Source: Bacteroidota bacterium
Lineage (GTDB): Bacteria > Bacteroidota > Bacteroidia > UKL13-3
Direction of reading: 5' to 3'
DNA length: 64,000 nucleotides
NCBI GenBank assembly: GCA_947477885.1
Contig: CANJUD010000011.1
Span: 1 to 64,000 of the forward strand
Shown here: piece after piece, positions 24,737 through 33,364 of the stretch
How the letters are laid out: each line of letters opens with the position of its first letter
Position numbering within the stretch: position 1 is the stretch's first letter
Made by a program: the position numbers and the translations under genes
The notes under the pieces: generated by a model
Told to the model about the DNA's origin: nothing
Seen by the model: the letters and a program-made list of their open reading frames with translations, nothing else
The model's database searches: none

Positions 24737-26407
24737 ATGGACAGAAGAGATTTTCTCAGCACACTTGCCCCTATCCAAACACCCGGGGTTCAAGAAACCA
24801 CTAGTACCAAACAAACTGCACAACGCACTTCAACAGGATTAACCCAGTACGCAGGTGCTTGGGGTTACGACCAAGCCATACACCTGCTTAGGCGAACTAT
24901 GTTTGGTGCCAATATTAATGATATCAATTACTTTTTGAAAAAGTCTATGTCGGCCTCGGTTGATGATTTGCTTACAGTTCCGACTACGCAGCCCAATCCA
25001 CCTATCAATAATTATAACAGTGGTACCAACGTAGACCCTGATATAACAGCAGGTGCAACATGGGTAAATGGCCCCGATAATCCAAACTTTAATTCCCAGC
25101 GTCGCCAGTCATTCAAATATTGGTGGGCAGGACTCATGATAAACCAAGATAAAAATATACTAGAAAAAATGACTTTGTTTTGGCATAATCATTTCGCAAC
25201 TCAAACTCAAACCACAGGCTCAACAATATTAGCTTATCAAAACAACTTGATGCTAAGGCAAAATGCACTGGGAAATTTTAAAACCATGACAAAAGCAGTA
25301 ACCATTGACCCATGCATGCTCAAATACCTGAACGGCAACCTCAATACCAATAAAGCCCCCGATGAAAACTATGGCCGTGAGTTGCAAGAACTTTTTACTG
25401 TGGGCAAAGGCCCTAATTCGCAATACACCGAGGATGATGTGAAAGCTGCCGCCAAAGTACTCACAGGCTGGCGAGTGAACAATAGTACCTTATCTTCCTA
25501 TTTCGATTCGACAAAGCACGAGACAGCAAACAAGCAATTTTCTGCATTTTATAACAATACCCTTATTACAGGCCAAACTGGAGCCAATGGGGCCAATGAA
25601 GTGGACGATTTGCTCACTATGATATTTAATCAAAACGAAGGGGCATTGTTTATATGTCGTAAACTCTATCGTTGGTTTGTATATTACGATATTGATGCTG
25701 CTACTGAAAGCAATGTTATAGTTCCTATGGCTCAAATATTCCGTCAGAATAATTATGATATAAAACCCGTGCTCGCTGCCTTGTTCAAGAGTGAGCATTT
25801 TTATGATGCAGCCAATATGGGTTGCCTTATTAAAAGCCCATTAGACTTTTGTGTGGGAATGTGTAGAGAGTTCAATATTATTTTCCCCGATGCCACGCAA
25901 TATGCTACCCAGTATTATATGTGGGGGCAAATATGGGGAGCAAGCTACATACAGCAACAAGACCCAGGAGATCCGCCAAATGTTGCTGGATGGCCTGCTT
26001 ATTATCAAGTTCCCAGTTATCATGAACTATGGATAAATAGTGATACCCTGCCAAAACGTAACCAAATAAGCGATTTGATGGTATATAGCGGCATAAAGAA
26101 AAGTGGTTATACGTTAATCATTGATTGTATTGCGGTTGCTCAAACCATGAGCGACCCCACAAACCCCAATACATTGATTGATGACTTGTGCAAGTATTTG
26201 CATATCCTCACTTTGTCAGCCGCCAACAAAGCAACTATCAAAACCAGCACCCTGCTCTCAGGGCAATCAACCGACAGCTACTGGACCAATGCATGGAATG
26301 CTTATTTAGCCAACCCTACAAACAAAACCTTGAAAGACACTGTGAATACAAGGCTCATCCTACTTGTAAAATATTTGATGGACTTATCGGAATATCAACT
26401 TTCATAA
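24737..26407 (+). CDS. DUF1800 family protein
   Basis: 556 residues. Typical DUF1800 features: AIHLLRRTMFGAN near the start, MTLFWHNHFATQ (about 150-161), NYGRELQELFTVG and YTEDDVKAAAKVLTGWRV (about 212-250), KSPLDFCVGMCREF. The first residues MDRRDFL resemble a Tat start, but no hydrophobic stretch follows, so a signal peptide is uncertain. These proteins are almost always encoded next to DUF1501 proteins, as here, and are thought to be exported; biochemical role unknown. The DUF1501 gene follows after 45 bp. Confidence 0.9.
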   Translation: MDRRDFLSTLAPIQTPGVQETTSTKQTAQRTSTGLTQYAGAWGYDQAIHLLRRTMFGANINDINYFLKKSMSASVDDLLTVPTTQPNPPINNYNSGTNVDPDITAGATWVNGPDNPNFNSQRRQSFKYWWAGLMINQDKNILEKMTLFWHNHFATQTQTTGSTILAYQNNLMLRQNALGNFKTMTKAVTIDPCMLKYLNGNLNTNKAPDENYGRELQELFTVGKGPNSQYTEDDVKAAAKVLTGWRVNNSTLSSYFDSTKHETANKQFSAFYNNTLITGQTGANGANEVDDLLTMIFNQNEGALFICRKLYRWFVYYDIDAATESNVIVPMAQIFRQNNYDIKPVLAALFKSEHFYDAANMGCLIKSPLDFCVGMCREFNIIFPDATQYATQYYMWGQIWGASYIQQQDPGDPPNVAGWPAYYQVPSYHELWINSDTLPKRNQISDLMVYSGIKKSGYTLIIDCIAVAQTMSDPTNPNTLIDDLCKYLHILTLSAANKATIKTSTLLSGQSTDSYWTNAWNAYLANPTNKTLKDTVNTRLILLVKYLMDLSEYQLS

Positions 26408-26452
26408 CCAAATTAAATATAATTATACAAACATTAAAATATAGGAACTTAT

Positions 26453-28048
26453 ATGAAACGCAGGGATTTTATAAAAAACACAGCAGCTGTAGCAGTATTG
26501 CCATCACTTATAAACGGTCAAACAGTACAAGCTTTTACCGATTCAAGTTTACTAAGCAGACTGGCGGCCTCATTTGTCGACACAGACCATGTGCTTGTTA
26601 TTGTACAACTTAATGGAGGTAATGATGGATTAAACACCGTCATACCTATAGATCAATATAGTAATTTGGCCAATGCTCGCAACAACATACTTATTGATAG
26701 TAAAAAAGTGCTCGCCCTAACAGGAACATCCTTAACTGGTTTGCACCCATCTATGACCGGTATGAGGGATTTATACAATAATGGAAAGCTTACTATTGTG
26801 CAAGCAGCAGGTTATCCCAACCAAAACTATTCCCACTTCCGCTCATCCGATATTTGGGTAACAGCAGCTGATTATAACCAATCACTTACCAACGGTTGGG
26901 CTGGTCGTTATTTAAGCGAAGAGTTTCCCAACTTCCCCAGCGGATATCCTAATACCAATATGCCCGACCCTTTGGCTATTCAAATAGGTTCAGTGGTATC
27001 AACCGGATTACAAGGACTTACCAATAGTATGGCTATGACTATTAGCGACCCGGCAAATTTCTATGGAATGATAAACGGAACTACTGACCCCACGCCCAAT
27101 ACACATGCTGGAGCGGAACTAGCTTACATAAGAGGCGTATCAGCAAAAACGCAGCAATATTCCACCGTAATAAAAGCGGCAGCCGCAAAGGCTACAAACA
27201 AATCAACCATGTGGCCCACCGCAGGGCAAAACAAATTGGCCGACCAAATGAAAATCGTTTCACAGTTGATAGCTGGTGGATTGAAAACCCGCATATACTG
27301 GGTAAATTTGGGCGGTTTTGATACACATTCAAATCAAGTTGATGCCACTAATGGTAATGATACAGGGACACACGCTAGTTTGCTAGCCGACCTTAGTGAA
27401 GCAATCACTGCATTTATGGATGATTGCAAATTACTCAACACAGCCGACCGTGTGTTAGGAATGACTTTTAGTGAATTTGGCCGACGTATAGTTTCCAATG
27501 CTAGCTCAGGCACGGATCATGGAGCAGCAGCACCTTTGTTCCTTTTTGGGAATAAAGTAAAAAGTGGTCTCGTAGGTAGCAACCCTGCTATACCTGCAAA
27601 TGCAACAGTAAATGATAATGTAGCCATGCAGCACGATTTTAGAACCGTTTACACTTCTATACTTAAAGATTGGTTCTGCCTCAGCGATACTGATACGGAC
27701 ACCGTAATGTTGCAAAAGTTCAATACATTGAATCTAATAAACAGTTCGTGTAACAACAATGCCATTGCGCAGGACATTCAGCGTAACTCGGGTAATATGA
27801 TTATACGCAATTATCCAAACCCTTTTAACTTGGCAACCACAATTGAGTTTATAAGTGCTGGAGGAAATGTACTTATTGAATTAATAAATACCGAAGGCAA
27901 ATTGGTAAAAACCATTACCGACCAAGACTACGCTGCAGGTCAGCACAATATAGAGTTGTCTCGAAATGGGATTGCAGCTGGATTGTATTACATAAAGATG
28001 CAAAACAATTTGAGTACCCAAACTAGAAGCGTAATAGCAACTGACTAA
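26453..28048 (+). CDS. DUF1501 family protein with T9SS sorting domain
   Basis: 531 residues. Twin-arginine signal KRRDFIKNTAAVAVLPSLI at residues 2-20. The central alkaline-phosphatase-superfamily-like DUF1501 part shows VIVQLNGGNDGLNTVIP (about 45-61), YPNQNYSHFRSSDIW, LGGFDTHSNQ and MTFSEFGRRI with GTDHGAAAPLF. The last 75 residues (NYPNPFNLATTIEF ... SVIATD) are a T9SS sorting domain. So a Tat or Sec export step would be followed by T9SS. Partner of the DUF1800 protein upstream. Confidence 0.92.
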   Translation: MKRRDFIKNTAAVAVLPSLINGQTVQAFTDSSLLSRLAASFVDTDHVLVIVQLNGGNDGLNTVIPIDQYSNLANARNNILIDSKKVLALTGTSLTGLHPSMTGMRDLYNNGKLTIVQAAGYPNQNYSHFRSSDIWVTAADYNQSLTNGWAGRYLSEEFPNFPSGYPNTNMPDPLAIQIGSVVSTGLQGLTNSMAMTISDPANFYGMINGTTDPTPNTHAGAELAYIRGVSAKTQQYSTVIKAAAAKATNKSTMWPTAGQNKLADQMKIVSQLIAGGLKTRIYWVNLGGFDTHSNQVDATNGNDTGTHASLLADLSEAITAFMDDCKLLNTADRVLGMTFSEFGRRIVSNASSGTDHGAAAPLFLFGNKVKSGLVGSNPAIPANATVNDNVAMQHDFRTVYTSILKDWFCLSDTDTDTVMLQKFNTLNLINSSCNNNAIAQDIQRNSGNMIIRNYPNPFNLATTIEFISAGGNVLIELINTEGKLVKTITDQDYAAGQHNIELSRNGIAAGLYYIKMQNNLSTQTRSVIATD

Positions 28049-28333
28049 CAAGCATAATAAAGAGTCTATATGCTCAATTTGCCTATGTTGATTGCTCAGT
28101 TAATTTTCAGCTAAAAATTAACGTGTATTAAATTGTACGGTACTTTTTTATGTAAGAAATAACTTCTTGAAAGATGCCCAGTCCACAAAAGTATCTTTTC
28201 ACATTTTAATTCATGTTTATTGTGCTTTAGGTTATTAAGGAATTTAGTTGCCATTTGCAATATATTATTCATTTGTTGTTTGTTGCCAATTCTGCTTAAA
28301 AACCAATGTAGCTTATTTCAGTAAATTTGTTGT
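28049..28333. other. Intergenic region with nothing recognised
   Basis: 285 bp between the DUF1501 gene and the next promoter. It is AT-rich, has no open frame of note, no clear hairpin terminator and no known repeat. Confidence 0.5.
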
Positions 28334-28363
28334 TTTGGCGCAACTTTGAATAACTTAACTTTG
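28334..28363 (+). promoter_or_regulatory. Promoter of the hypothetical gene at 28375
   Basis: TTTG (28334-28337), 18 nt, then TAACTTTG (28356-28363). Close to the consensus. The ATG follows 11 nt later, so the leader is only a few bases. Confidence 0.5.
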
Positions 28364-28374
28364 CGAACTAATAA

Positions 28375-28899
28375 ATGAGAGCTTTTTCACTAATATTGGC
28401 ATTTTTGTTTTGGGGATTAACTGTTTCACCGCAGACCAATCCTCAATATGCGGTTTTGGAGCAGGAAGATTTTTGTACGGTATTCTTCAGAATAATTAAA
28501 TCGGGTGTTGAAAACAACTTTGACAATATAAAGGGTAAATCTCTTGGAACTATTCGTAAGGGCAATAATTTTATTCAAAAATGGGAATCCATCGAAAACT
28601 TACCAGGATTATCGAACGCACTTATTGCCAAAAGCTTTGGTACAAACTTTACCTCAATAATATTAGAAGCCGATCAAATTACCGACAGCATGAAAAGTAC
28701 TTTCGAAAAGTGGGGTTTTGATATTAAAGATTGCCTATCGCCAAGCTGGCTAATTAGAGAAACTGCAGAGGATGGACTGTACAAAAAAATATCCGTTGGT
28801 AGAAGAGACCCTGCTGAAGTATTAAAGTTCCCAAATATCATTTTAGAGATTGAAAACGTTAATGGCAAATATATCCTGTACTTTAAGGTGCTTAAATAA
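28375..28899 (+). CDS. Secreted hypothetical protein
   Basis: 174 residues with a signal peptide (1-20, FLFWGLTVSPQ). The mature part is mixed alpha/beta with two Cys (EDFCTVFF and IKDCLSPSW) and a C-terminal IILEIENVNGKYILYFKVLK strand pair. No family recognised. Own promoter; the next gene begins 102 bp downstream. Confidence 0.65.
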   Translation: MRAFSLILAFLFWGLTVSPQTNPQYAVLEQEDFCTVFFRIIKSGVENNFDNIKGKSLGTIRKGNNFIQKWESIENLPGLSNALIAKSFGTNFTSIILEADQITDSMKSTFEKWGFDIKDCLSPSWLIRETAEDGLYKKISVGRRDPAEVLKFPNIILEIENVNGKYILYFKVLK

Positions 28900-29001
28900 A
28901 CTAGGCTAAAATAATGACGCTCTTTAAAAGTAATTATTTACAATTCGCTAACATTGGTTAAAACAAACTGAAATATTATTTATATTTGTTGCCTAATTGA
29001 T

Positions 29002-29382
29002 ATGTCAAAAGAAAAAATAGAACCTACGGGGTTTTCAAATCGTTGCGACTCATTGAATTCTGAAATTGATTTTTTGCAAAAGGAACTAGTTGAATTAGAC
29101 AGTCTCCAGCCGGGATATTACGAAACATTATTTAAAATCAGAACCACCGTTGAAGATTTTAAAATAGAACTTGAAAATTTGATTGCCCAAAGTAGAAACA
29201 TTCCTAAAAATGACAATCAAACGAGAGTTTACTTGTGGGGAACAATCAATAACTATAGCAGTGCAATTAGTAAGTTTGAGCAAGCTAGGGATTATCCCCA
29301 CACTTTTGCTAAAACAATTAAAGACGAGCAAGAGGAAGCTATAGAACTTAAGAAAGATCGCAAATCAAACAAGTCTTCTTAA
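29002..29382 (+). CDS. Cytoplasmic coiled-coil hypothetical protein
   Basis: 126 residues without a signal. Long helices are predicted from the pattern (LNSEIDFLQKELVELDSL, FKIELENLIAQS, EQEEAIELKKDRKS), largely charged, so a small coiled-coil protein. No family recognised. A TATATTTG box lies at 28981-28988, 13 nt before the ATG. The 3' end overlaps the convergent PorP/SprF gene by 4 bp. Confidence 0.6.
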   Translation: MSKEKIEPTGFSNRCDSLNSEIDFLQKELVELDSLQPGYYETLFKIRTTVEDFKIELENLIAQSRNIPKNDNQTRVYLWGTINNYSSAISKFEQARDYPHTFAKTIKDEQEEAIELKKDRKSNKSS

Positions 29383-30464
29383 AACATTCGAAAAACCCCT
29401 TTATGCGGGAAATCCATACAGTTTAGCAATTTTCTCTTAGCTTCTCCCCCCTTTCCTAAATTTGCTAGTTTAAAAGAATCGAAACTGAACACAAGAGCTA
29501 GTTCGTGCGAACCATAAGTTCCTCCACCCAATCCTGTTGCATTTAAATCGTAACTATAACTTATTTGATAGCTATTTGCTTCACCCCAGCCCCCAACCAA
29601 ACCCAAAGTTACAATAAGAGAATTGGTGTTTTTTCCCTGCTGAAATTTGGGTGAATTATCGTAATTTATACCCACAAATGCGGGATATTTATAAAAGTAC
29701 ATTCCTGCATTAACTGCTTGAAAAGACCCCTGTCGCTCATAACGAAAATGCGGAAATAAAAAAGTAGGGGTTGGACTTCTACCATCGCTTACAGGCAGCA
29801 TTCCCCCTCCGGTAAATGAGTATTTTATTGGAACTGTTCGCGTAGTGCCCACAAATGTTTCAGTTGGTCTTGTAAGATGCTGCATAGCCCCTCCCCATCC
29901 AAAATAATAGTCAGCAGCATTGGTTTTTATACGATGGTTAAAAGTAAAACCTGCAGCAATATCCATATAAGTAATTGAAGCAGATGGAGGCGGCGTAGCA
30001 GCTGATTGGAATATTTTACCAAAAACAGGATCAAATTGGTCACTAAATTCGAACTTGCTCCAGTCAATATTTTTATTAACGACTGCAGGCTCCACTCCAA
30101 AACTAAACTCTGTACTGGATCTATCGTATTTCCCAATCAGATTTCTATACGAATAAACAAATCCAATCTTATTTGTTTTCAAGAAGCCCTCTCCCCTCAC
30201 ATCATTCATTAACGTTAATCCAATCCCTCCTGAAACACCTGGTGCACGCACATCTAACCCAAGACCAAAAGTGTAAAATGGGCCAGGAACTCCAGGCCAC
30301 AGCTGCCTGTGGTTTACAGCTAGTCGCATTCCATTATTTGCTCCAGCATAGGCTGGGTTTAAGTACAATCGGTTAGCGAATATTTGAGAAAATCCAGGGT
30401 CCTGAGCCCTGAGGTTCTGAAAAACAAACCCGAGAAAAATAAAAAATATAATTTTGTAGCTCAC
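29379..30464 (-). CDS. PorP/SprF family type IX secretion membrane protein
   Basis: 361 residues. Signal peptide to about residue 20 (LRAQ), then DPGFSQIFANRLYLNPAYAG, the hallmark start of the PorP/SprF family, and repeated Gly-rich strands of an outer membrane barrel. PorP/SprF-like proteins retain particular T9SS cargo at the surface and usually partner with cargo carrying type B sorting domains. No such large gene is adjacent here. Downstream of the barrel-like gene at 30490 with 25 bp between. Confidence 0.92.
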   Translation of the reverse strand: MSYKIIFFIFLGFVFQNLRAQDPGFSQIFANRLYLNPAYAGANNGMRLAVNHRQLWPGVPGPFYTFGLGLDVRAPGVSGGIGLTLMNDVRGEGFLKTNKIGFVYSYRNLIGKYDRSSTEFSFGVEPAVVNKNIDWSKFEFSDQFDPVFGKIFQSAATPPPSASITYMDIAAGFTFNHRIKTNAADYYFGWGGAMQHLTRPTETFVGTTRTVPIKYSFTGGGMLPVSDGRSPTPTFLFPHFRYERQGSFQAVNAGMYFYKYPAFVGINYDNSPKFQQGKNTNSLIVTLGLVGGWGEANSYQISYSYDLNATGLGGGTYGSHELALVFSFDSFKLANLGKGGEAKRKLLNCMDFPHKGVFRMF

Positions 30465-30489
30465 AGGCTACAAATGTATATCAGAAAAA

Positions 30490-31266
30490 TTAAAACCTAT
30501 AACTGAGTGTAAAATTACTTGTTGGGATAAACTCAATGCTTGAAGTAGGTGTCTTATTGCTAGTATTACTATGGTACTCAATTAATGTCTGGGGTTGAGA
30601 ATTGTATTCGTAATACTGATAGGAATAAGAGCTATAATTATTTTGAGTAACACTTCGTGTATAACGTAAAGATGATTCCAAAGTAAAATACAAATTGGAC
30701 TTCAAATTGAAACTCATACCAAACACCAAAGCCACTCCTGATACTCTTTTTGAACCAACTGAGGTGCTATGTGTTTTGTTTATTTTAACTGCAAGTGCAT
30801 TGGTATCAAATGTCTGGTACCAATTTCCAGTTGAAGTTCCCATCCAGCTATTCAAAAAATCCACTCCTACAAAAGCATTGTTCTTTTTGTTTTGCACAAA
30901 ATTATACTGAAGCCCGAGTGCATTATTAAAATGGTTATCATAACCAGATTCAATAATACTAATATAGGTAATGGTTCCAGAAGGAACATTGCTAACAGTT
31001 TCACCATTGCGATTTTGGTTGATTGAAAATCTAGTTTTAACCGCAAACCTTTTGAAATAAAATCTATAGGTAAAGTTATAATCAGGCTTAGCAGGAGGGA
31101 GTCCACCAAACCATCCTTGGGCATCAGGTTTAAAAATGCTGATAGCTACGGGATACATATCTATTCCTATTTCATGTTTTTTAATTTGAGGCTGCTCAAC
31201 TTGCTGTGAGTTAGCACACAAGCAACCTGTAAAAAATAAAAAAGCTAACAAACTGAATTCTTTCAT
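30490..31266 (-). CDS. Putative outer membrane protein
   Basis: 258 residues from the ATG at 31264-31266, chosen because it places a signal peptide at the N-terminus (KEFSLLAFLFFTGCLCANSQ); an upstream ATG would add 15 residues before it. The body has alternating strands and a C-terminal TSNFTLSYRF, the aromatic ending typical of beta-barrels. No named family. It precedes the PorP/SprF gene in the same direction and may be co-transcribed. Confidence 0.7.
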   Translation of the reverse strand: MKEFSLLAFLFFTGCLCANSQQVEQPQIKKHEIGIDMYPVAISIFKPDAQGWFGGLPPAKPDYNFTYRFYFKRFAVKTRFSINQNRNGETVSNVPSGTITYISIIESGYDNHFNNALGLQYNFVQNKKNNAFVGVDFLNSWMGTSTGNWYQTFDTNALAVKINKTHSTSVGSKRVSGVALVFGMSFNLKSNLYFTLESSLRYTRSVTQNNYSSYSYQYYEYNSQPQTLIEYHSNTSNKTPTSSIEFIPTSNFTLSYRF

Positions 31267-31452
31267 GTGATGGAAATTTTCTTTTAAAGAGGTATAATTA
31301 ATAATATTCAAAAATAGTTACTTCTGTGAATAATATAATGCATTAAAAAATAAATTAAAAACATTGTGCCTATTATTTGGGCTTAAAAAAACCTTGCTTT
31401 GGCAATTTAAAAGTTTTCGACCACATTTGCCGTTCAACTAAATCTTAAAAAC

Positions 31453-31878
31453 ATGAACTATACTCATCATTTTATGCACCTTAATTTTCTAGCTATAGCC
31501 GCGGGTGCAGTGGCCTATTTTTTATTGGGAGCAATTTGGTATTCGCCCATTTTATTTGCGAAACCTTGGGCGAAGATTGTTGGAATGGGCATGAATGACC
31601 CTAATAACCGAAAAGGTATGGTCGCAATGATGGTAGTTTCATTTGTATGTTTTTTTATACTTGCAGTTGGTATGTCGTTCTTATCGCATGCTTTACATTT
31701 ACAAACTTGGGTTTCGAGTATGCGTTTTGGACTGCTTACAGGTGTTTGCTTTGGTATAACAGTGATGAGCGTTGGTTTTATTTATGAGAAACGCTCAATG
31801 ATGTTGTACGTAATTGATGGAGTCTATCACCTTATTGGCAGCATGATTGTAGCCATCATCGTAACCGTTTGGAAATAA
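31453..31878 (+). CDS. DUF1761 membrane protein
   Basis: 141 residues, four membrane segments. NFLAIAAGAVAYFLLGAIWYSP is the conserved DUF1761 N-terminus, followed by KPWAKIVGM and a C-terminal YHLIGSMIVAIIVTVWK. Function unknown. Stand-alone gene upstream of the act operon. Confidence 0.85.
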   Translation: MNYTHHFMHLNFLAIAAGAVAYFLLGAIWYSPILFAKPWAKIVGMGMNDPNNRKGMVAMMVVSFVCFFILAVGMSFLSHALHLQTWVSSMRFGLLTGVCFGITVMSVGFIYEKRSMMLYVIDGVYHLIGSMIVAIIVTVWK

Positions 31879-31949
31879 AGCCAGAGTATTTAGATTTTTT
31901 TTAAATTACAATTTATTGACAATGAGTTTTTCATTGCCCTCCTGCCCAT

Positions 31950-31957
31950 TATCTTTG
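31950..31957 (+). promoter_or_regulatory. Candidate -7 element of the act operon
   Basis: TATCTTTG lies 102 nt before the chosen actA ATG. It falls inside the longer open frame that begins at 31916, which supports the downstream start at 32060. Confidence 0.4.
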
Positions 31958-32059
31958 CACCCGAAAAAAAAGGCTTTACTTGTTAAGTTGCTAATGGCCA
32001 ATATTAATAACCATTTGAACATTTCAACAAAGCTTTCAATAAAAGAATTAACCATCAGA

Positions 32060-33325
32060 ATGAAAATATCCTTTAGGTTGCTTTTAGTGCTCTCGGCATT
32101 CGCCCTTGCACCAGTTTTCACAACAGCACAAAACGTAGAAGAGGGCAAAAAACTCTTCGAGGCAAATTGTACCTCATGTCACCAAGTTTACTCGGAAGTT
32201 GTAGGTCCTGCTCTTAAAGACGTAGATAAGCGTCGCGATGAAGCTTGGATTATCAAGTGGGTGAAGAACTCGCAGGCGGTAATTAAAAGTGGCGATGCAT
32301 ATGCAGTTGCGCTTGCCAACAAATATAACAATGCTGTTATGACTAGTTTTGGCTCACTGAAAGATGCTGAAATTAAATCCATTCTTGCTTATATAAAAAC
32401 TGCTCCTGCTCCTGGCCCTCTAGCAGATGACCCTAGCAAACCACCTGTTAACCCAAATGACCCAAAGCCTAGTGACGGCGCGAACAACAGCACTATGCTG
32501 ATGATATTATTAGGCCTTGCATTTGTTTTGGGACTCACCTCTATATTGTTAGGTCGTGTTGCTGTAAGCCTTAAAGGGACGTTATATACTGCACAACCTG
32601 AGCTTGCCCCTGAAGAACGTATAGGTTTTTGGGATGGTACATTTTGGCCTTGGGTATCACGCTGGAACAAAACAGTTGCCACCATATCGTTTATGCTATG
32701 CTTTGTATTCTTATATTGCTATTGGGGCTTTGGTTATGCCAATAATGAAGTAGGCGTGCAAAAAGGATATGCTCCAACACAACCTATTGCATATTCTCAC
32801 AAAATACATGCAGGCCAATATAAAATTCAATGCCAGTATTGCCACTCTACTGCAGAGAAAAGCAAACAAGCTTCTATTCCTTCGCCAAGTACATGTATGA
32901 ATTGTCACGTTGCCGTTCAAGCCAAAGAAAAATATGCTGGTAAAATTTCTCCTGAAATCATGAAGATATATAATGCAGTTGGCTATAATCCTGAAACAAA
33001 AAAATATGATGGCCCACAAAAGCCTATCAAATGGGTTCGTATTCACAACCTTCCTGATTTTGCTTATTTCAACCACTCACAACACGTAAAAGTTGGTAAG
33101 ATTGCTTGCCAGAAATGCCACGGCGATATACAAAATATGACTGTGGTTTATCAAAAAAATACTTTGCAAATGGGATGGTGTATCCAATGCCATCGTGAAT
33201 CGAAAGTGGACATGGCCAATAACAAATACTACGAAAAAATTCACGCCAAATATAAAGCCCTTGGCAAAAAAGAAGTTACGGTTGCTGAAAATGGCGGCCT
33301 CGACTGTTCAAAATGTCACTATTAA
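32060..33325 (+). CDS. actA: Alternative complex III subunit ActA, multiheme cytochrome c
   Basis: 421 residues from the ATG at 32060, which gives a proper signal peptide (KISFRLLLVLSAFALAPVF..AQ). A monoheme cytochrome c domain comes first (CTSCH), then a membrane segment (about 145-165), then a second helix and a cytochrome c7/c3-like part with CQYCH, CMNCH, CQKCH, CIQCH and CSKCH. That gives six CxxCH sites, one more than the pentaheme core described for ActA. Complex III of this type oxidises quinol and reduces cytochrome c or an oxidase. First gene of actABCDEF. Confidence 0.93.
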   Translation: MKISFRLLLVLSAFALAPVFTTAQNVEEGKKLFEANCTSCHQVYSEVVGPALKDVDKRRDEAWIIKWVKNSQAVIKSGDAYAVALANKYNNAVMTSFGSLKDAEIKSILAYIKTAPAPGPLADDPSKPPVNPNDPKPSDGANNSTMLMILLGLAFVLGLTSILLGRVAVSLKGTLYTAQPELAPEERIGFWDGTFWPWVSRWNKTVATISFMLCFVFLYCYWGFGYANNEVGVQKGYAPTQPIAYSHKIHAGQYKIQCQYCHSTAEKSKQASIPSPSTCMNCHVAVQAKEKYAGKISPEIMKIYNAVGYNPETKKYDGPQKPIKWVRIHNLPDFAYFNHSQHVKVGKIACQKCHGDIQNMTVVYQKNTLQMGWCIQCHRESKVDMANNKYYEKIHAKYKALGKKEVTVAENGGLDCSKCHY

Positions 33326-33364
33326 TATCAACTCAAAACATTTAGTTTTTTCAACATACACTCA

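Noticed and set aside
31916-32059. 48-residue N-terminal extension of ActA
   Set aside because: It would hide the signal peptide and lies upstream of, and across, the likely promoter; the ATG at 32060 fits the family.
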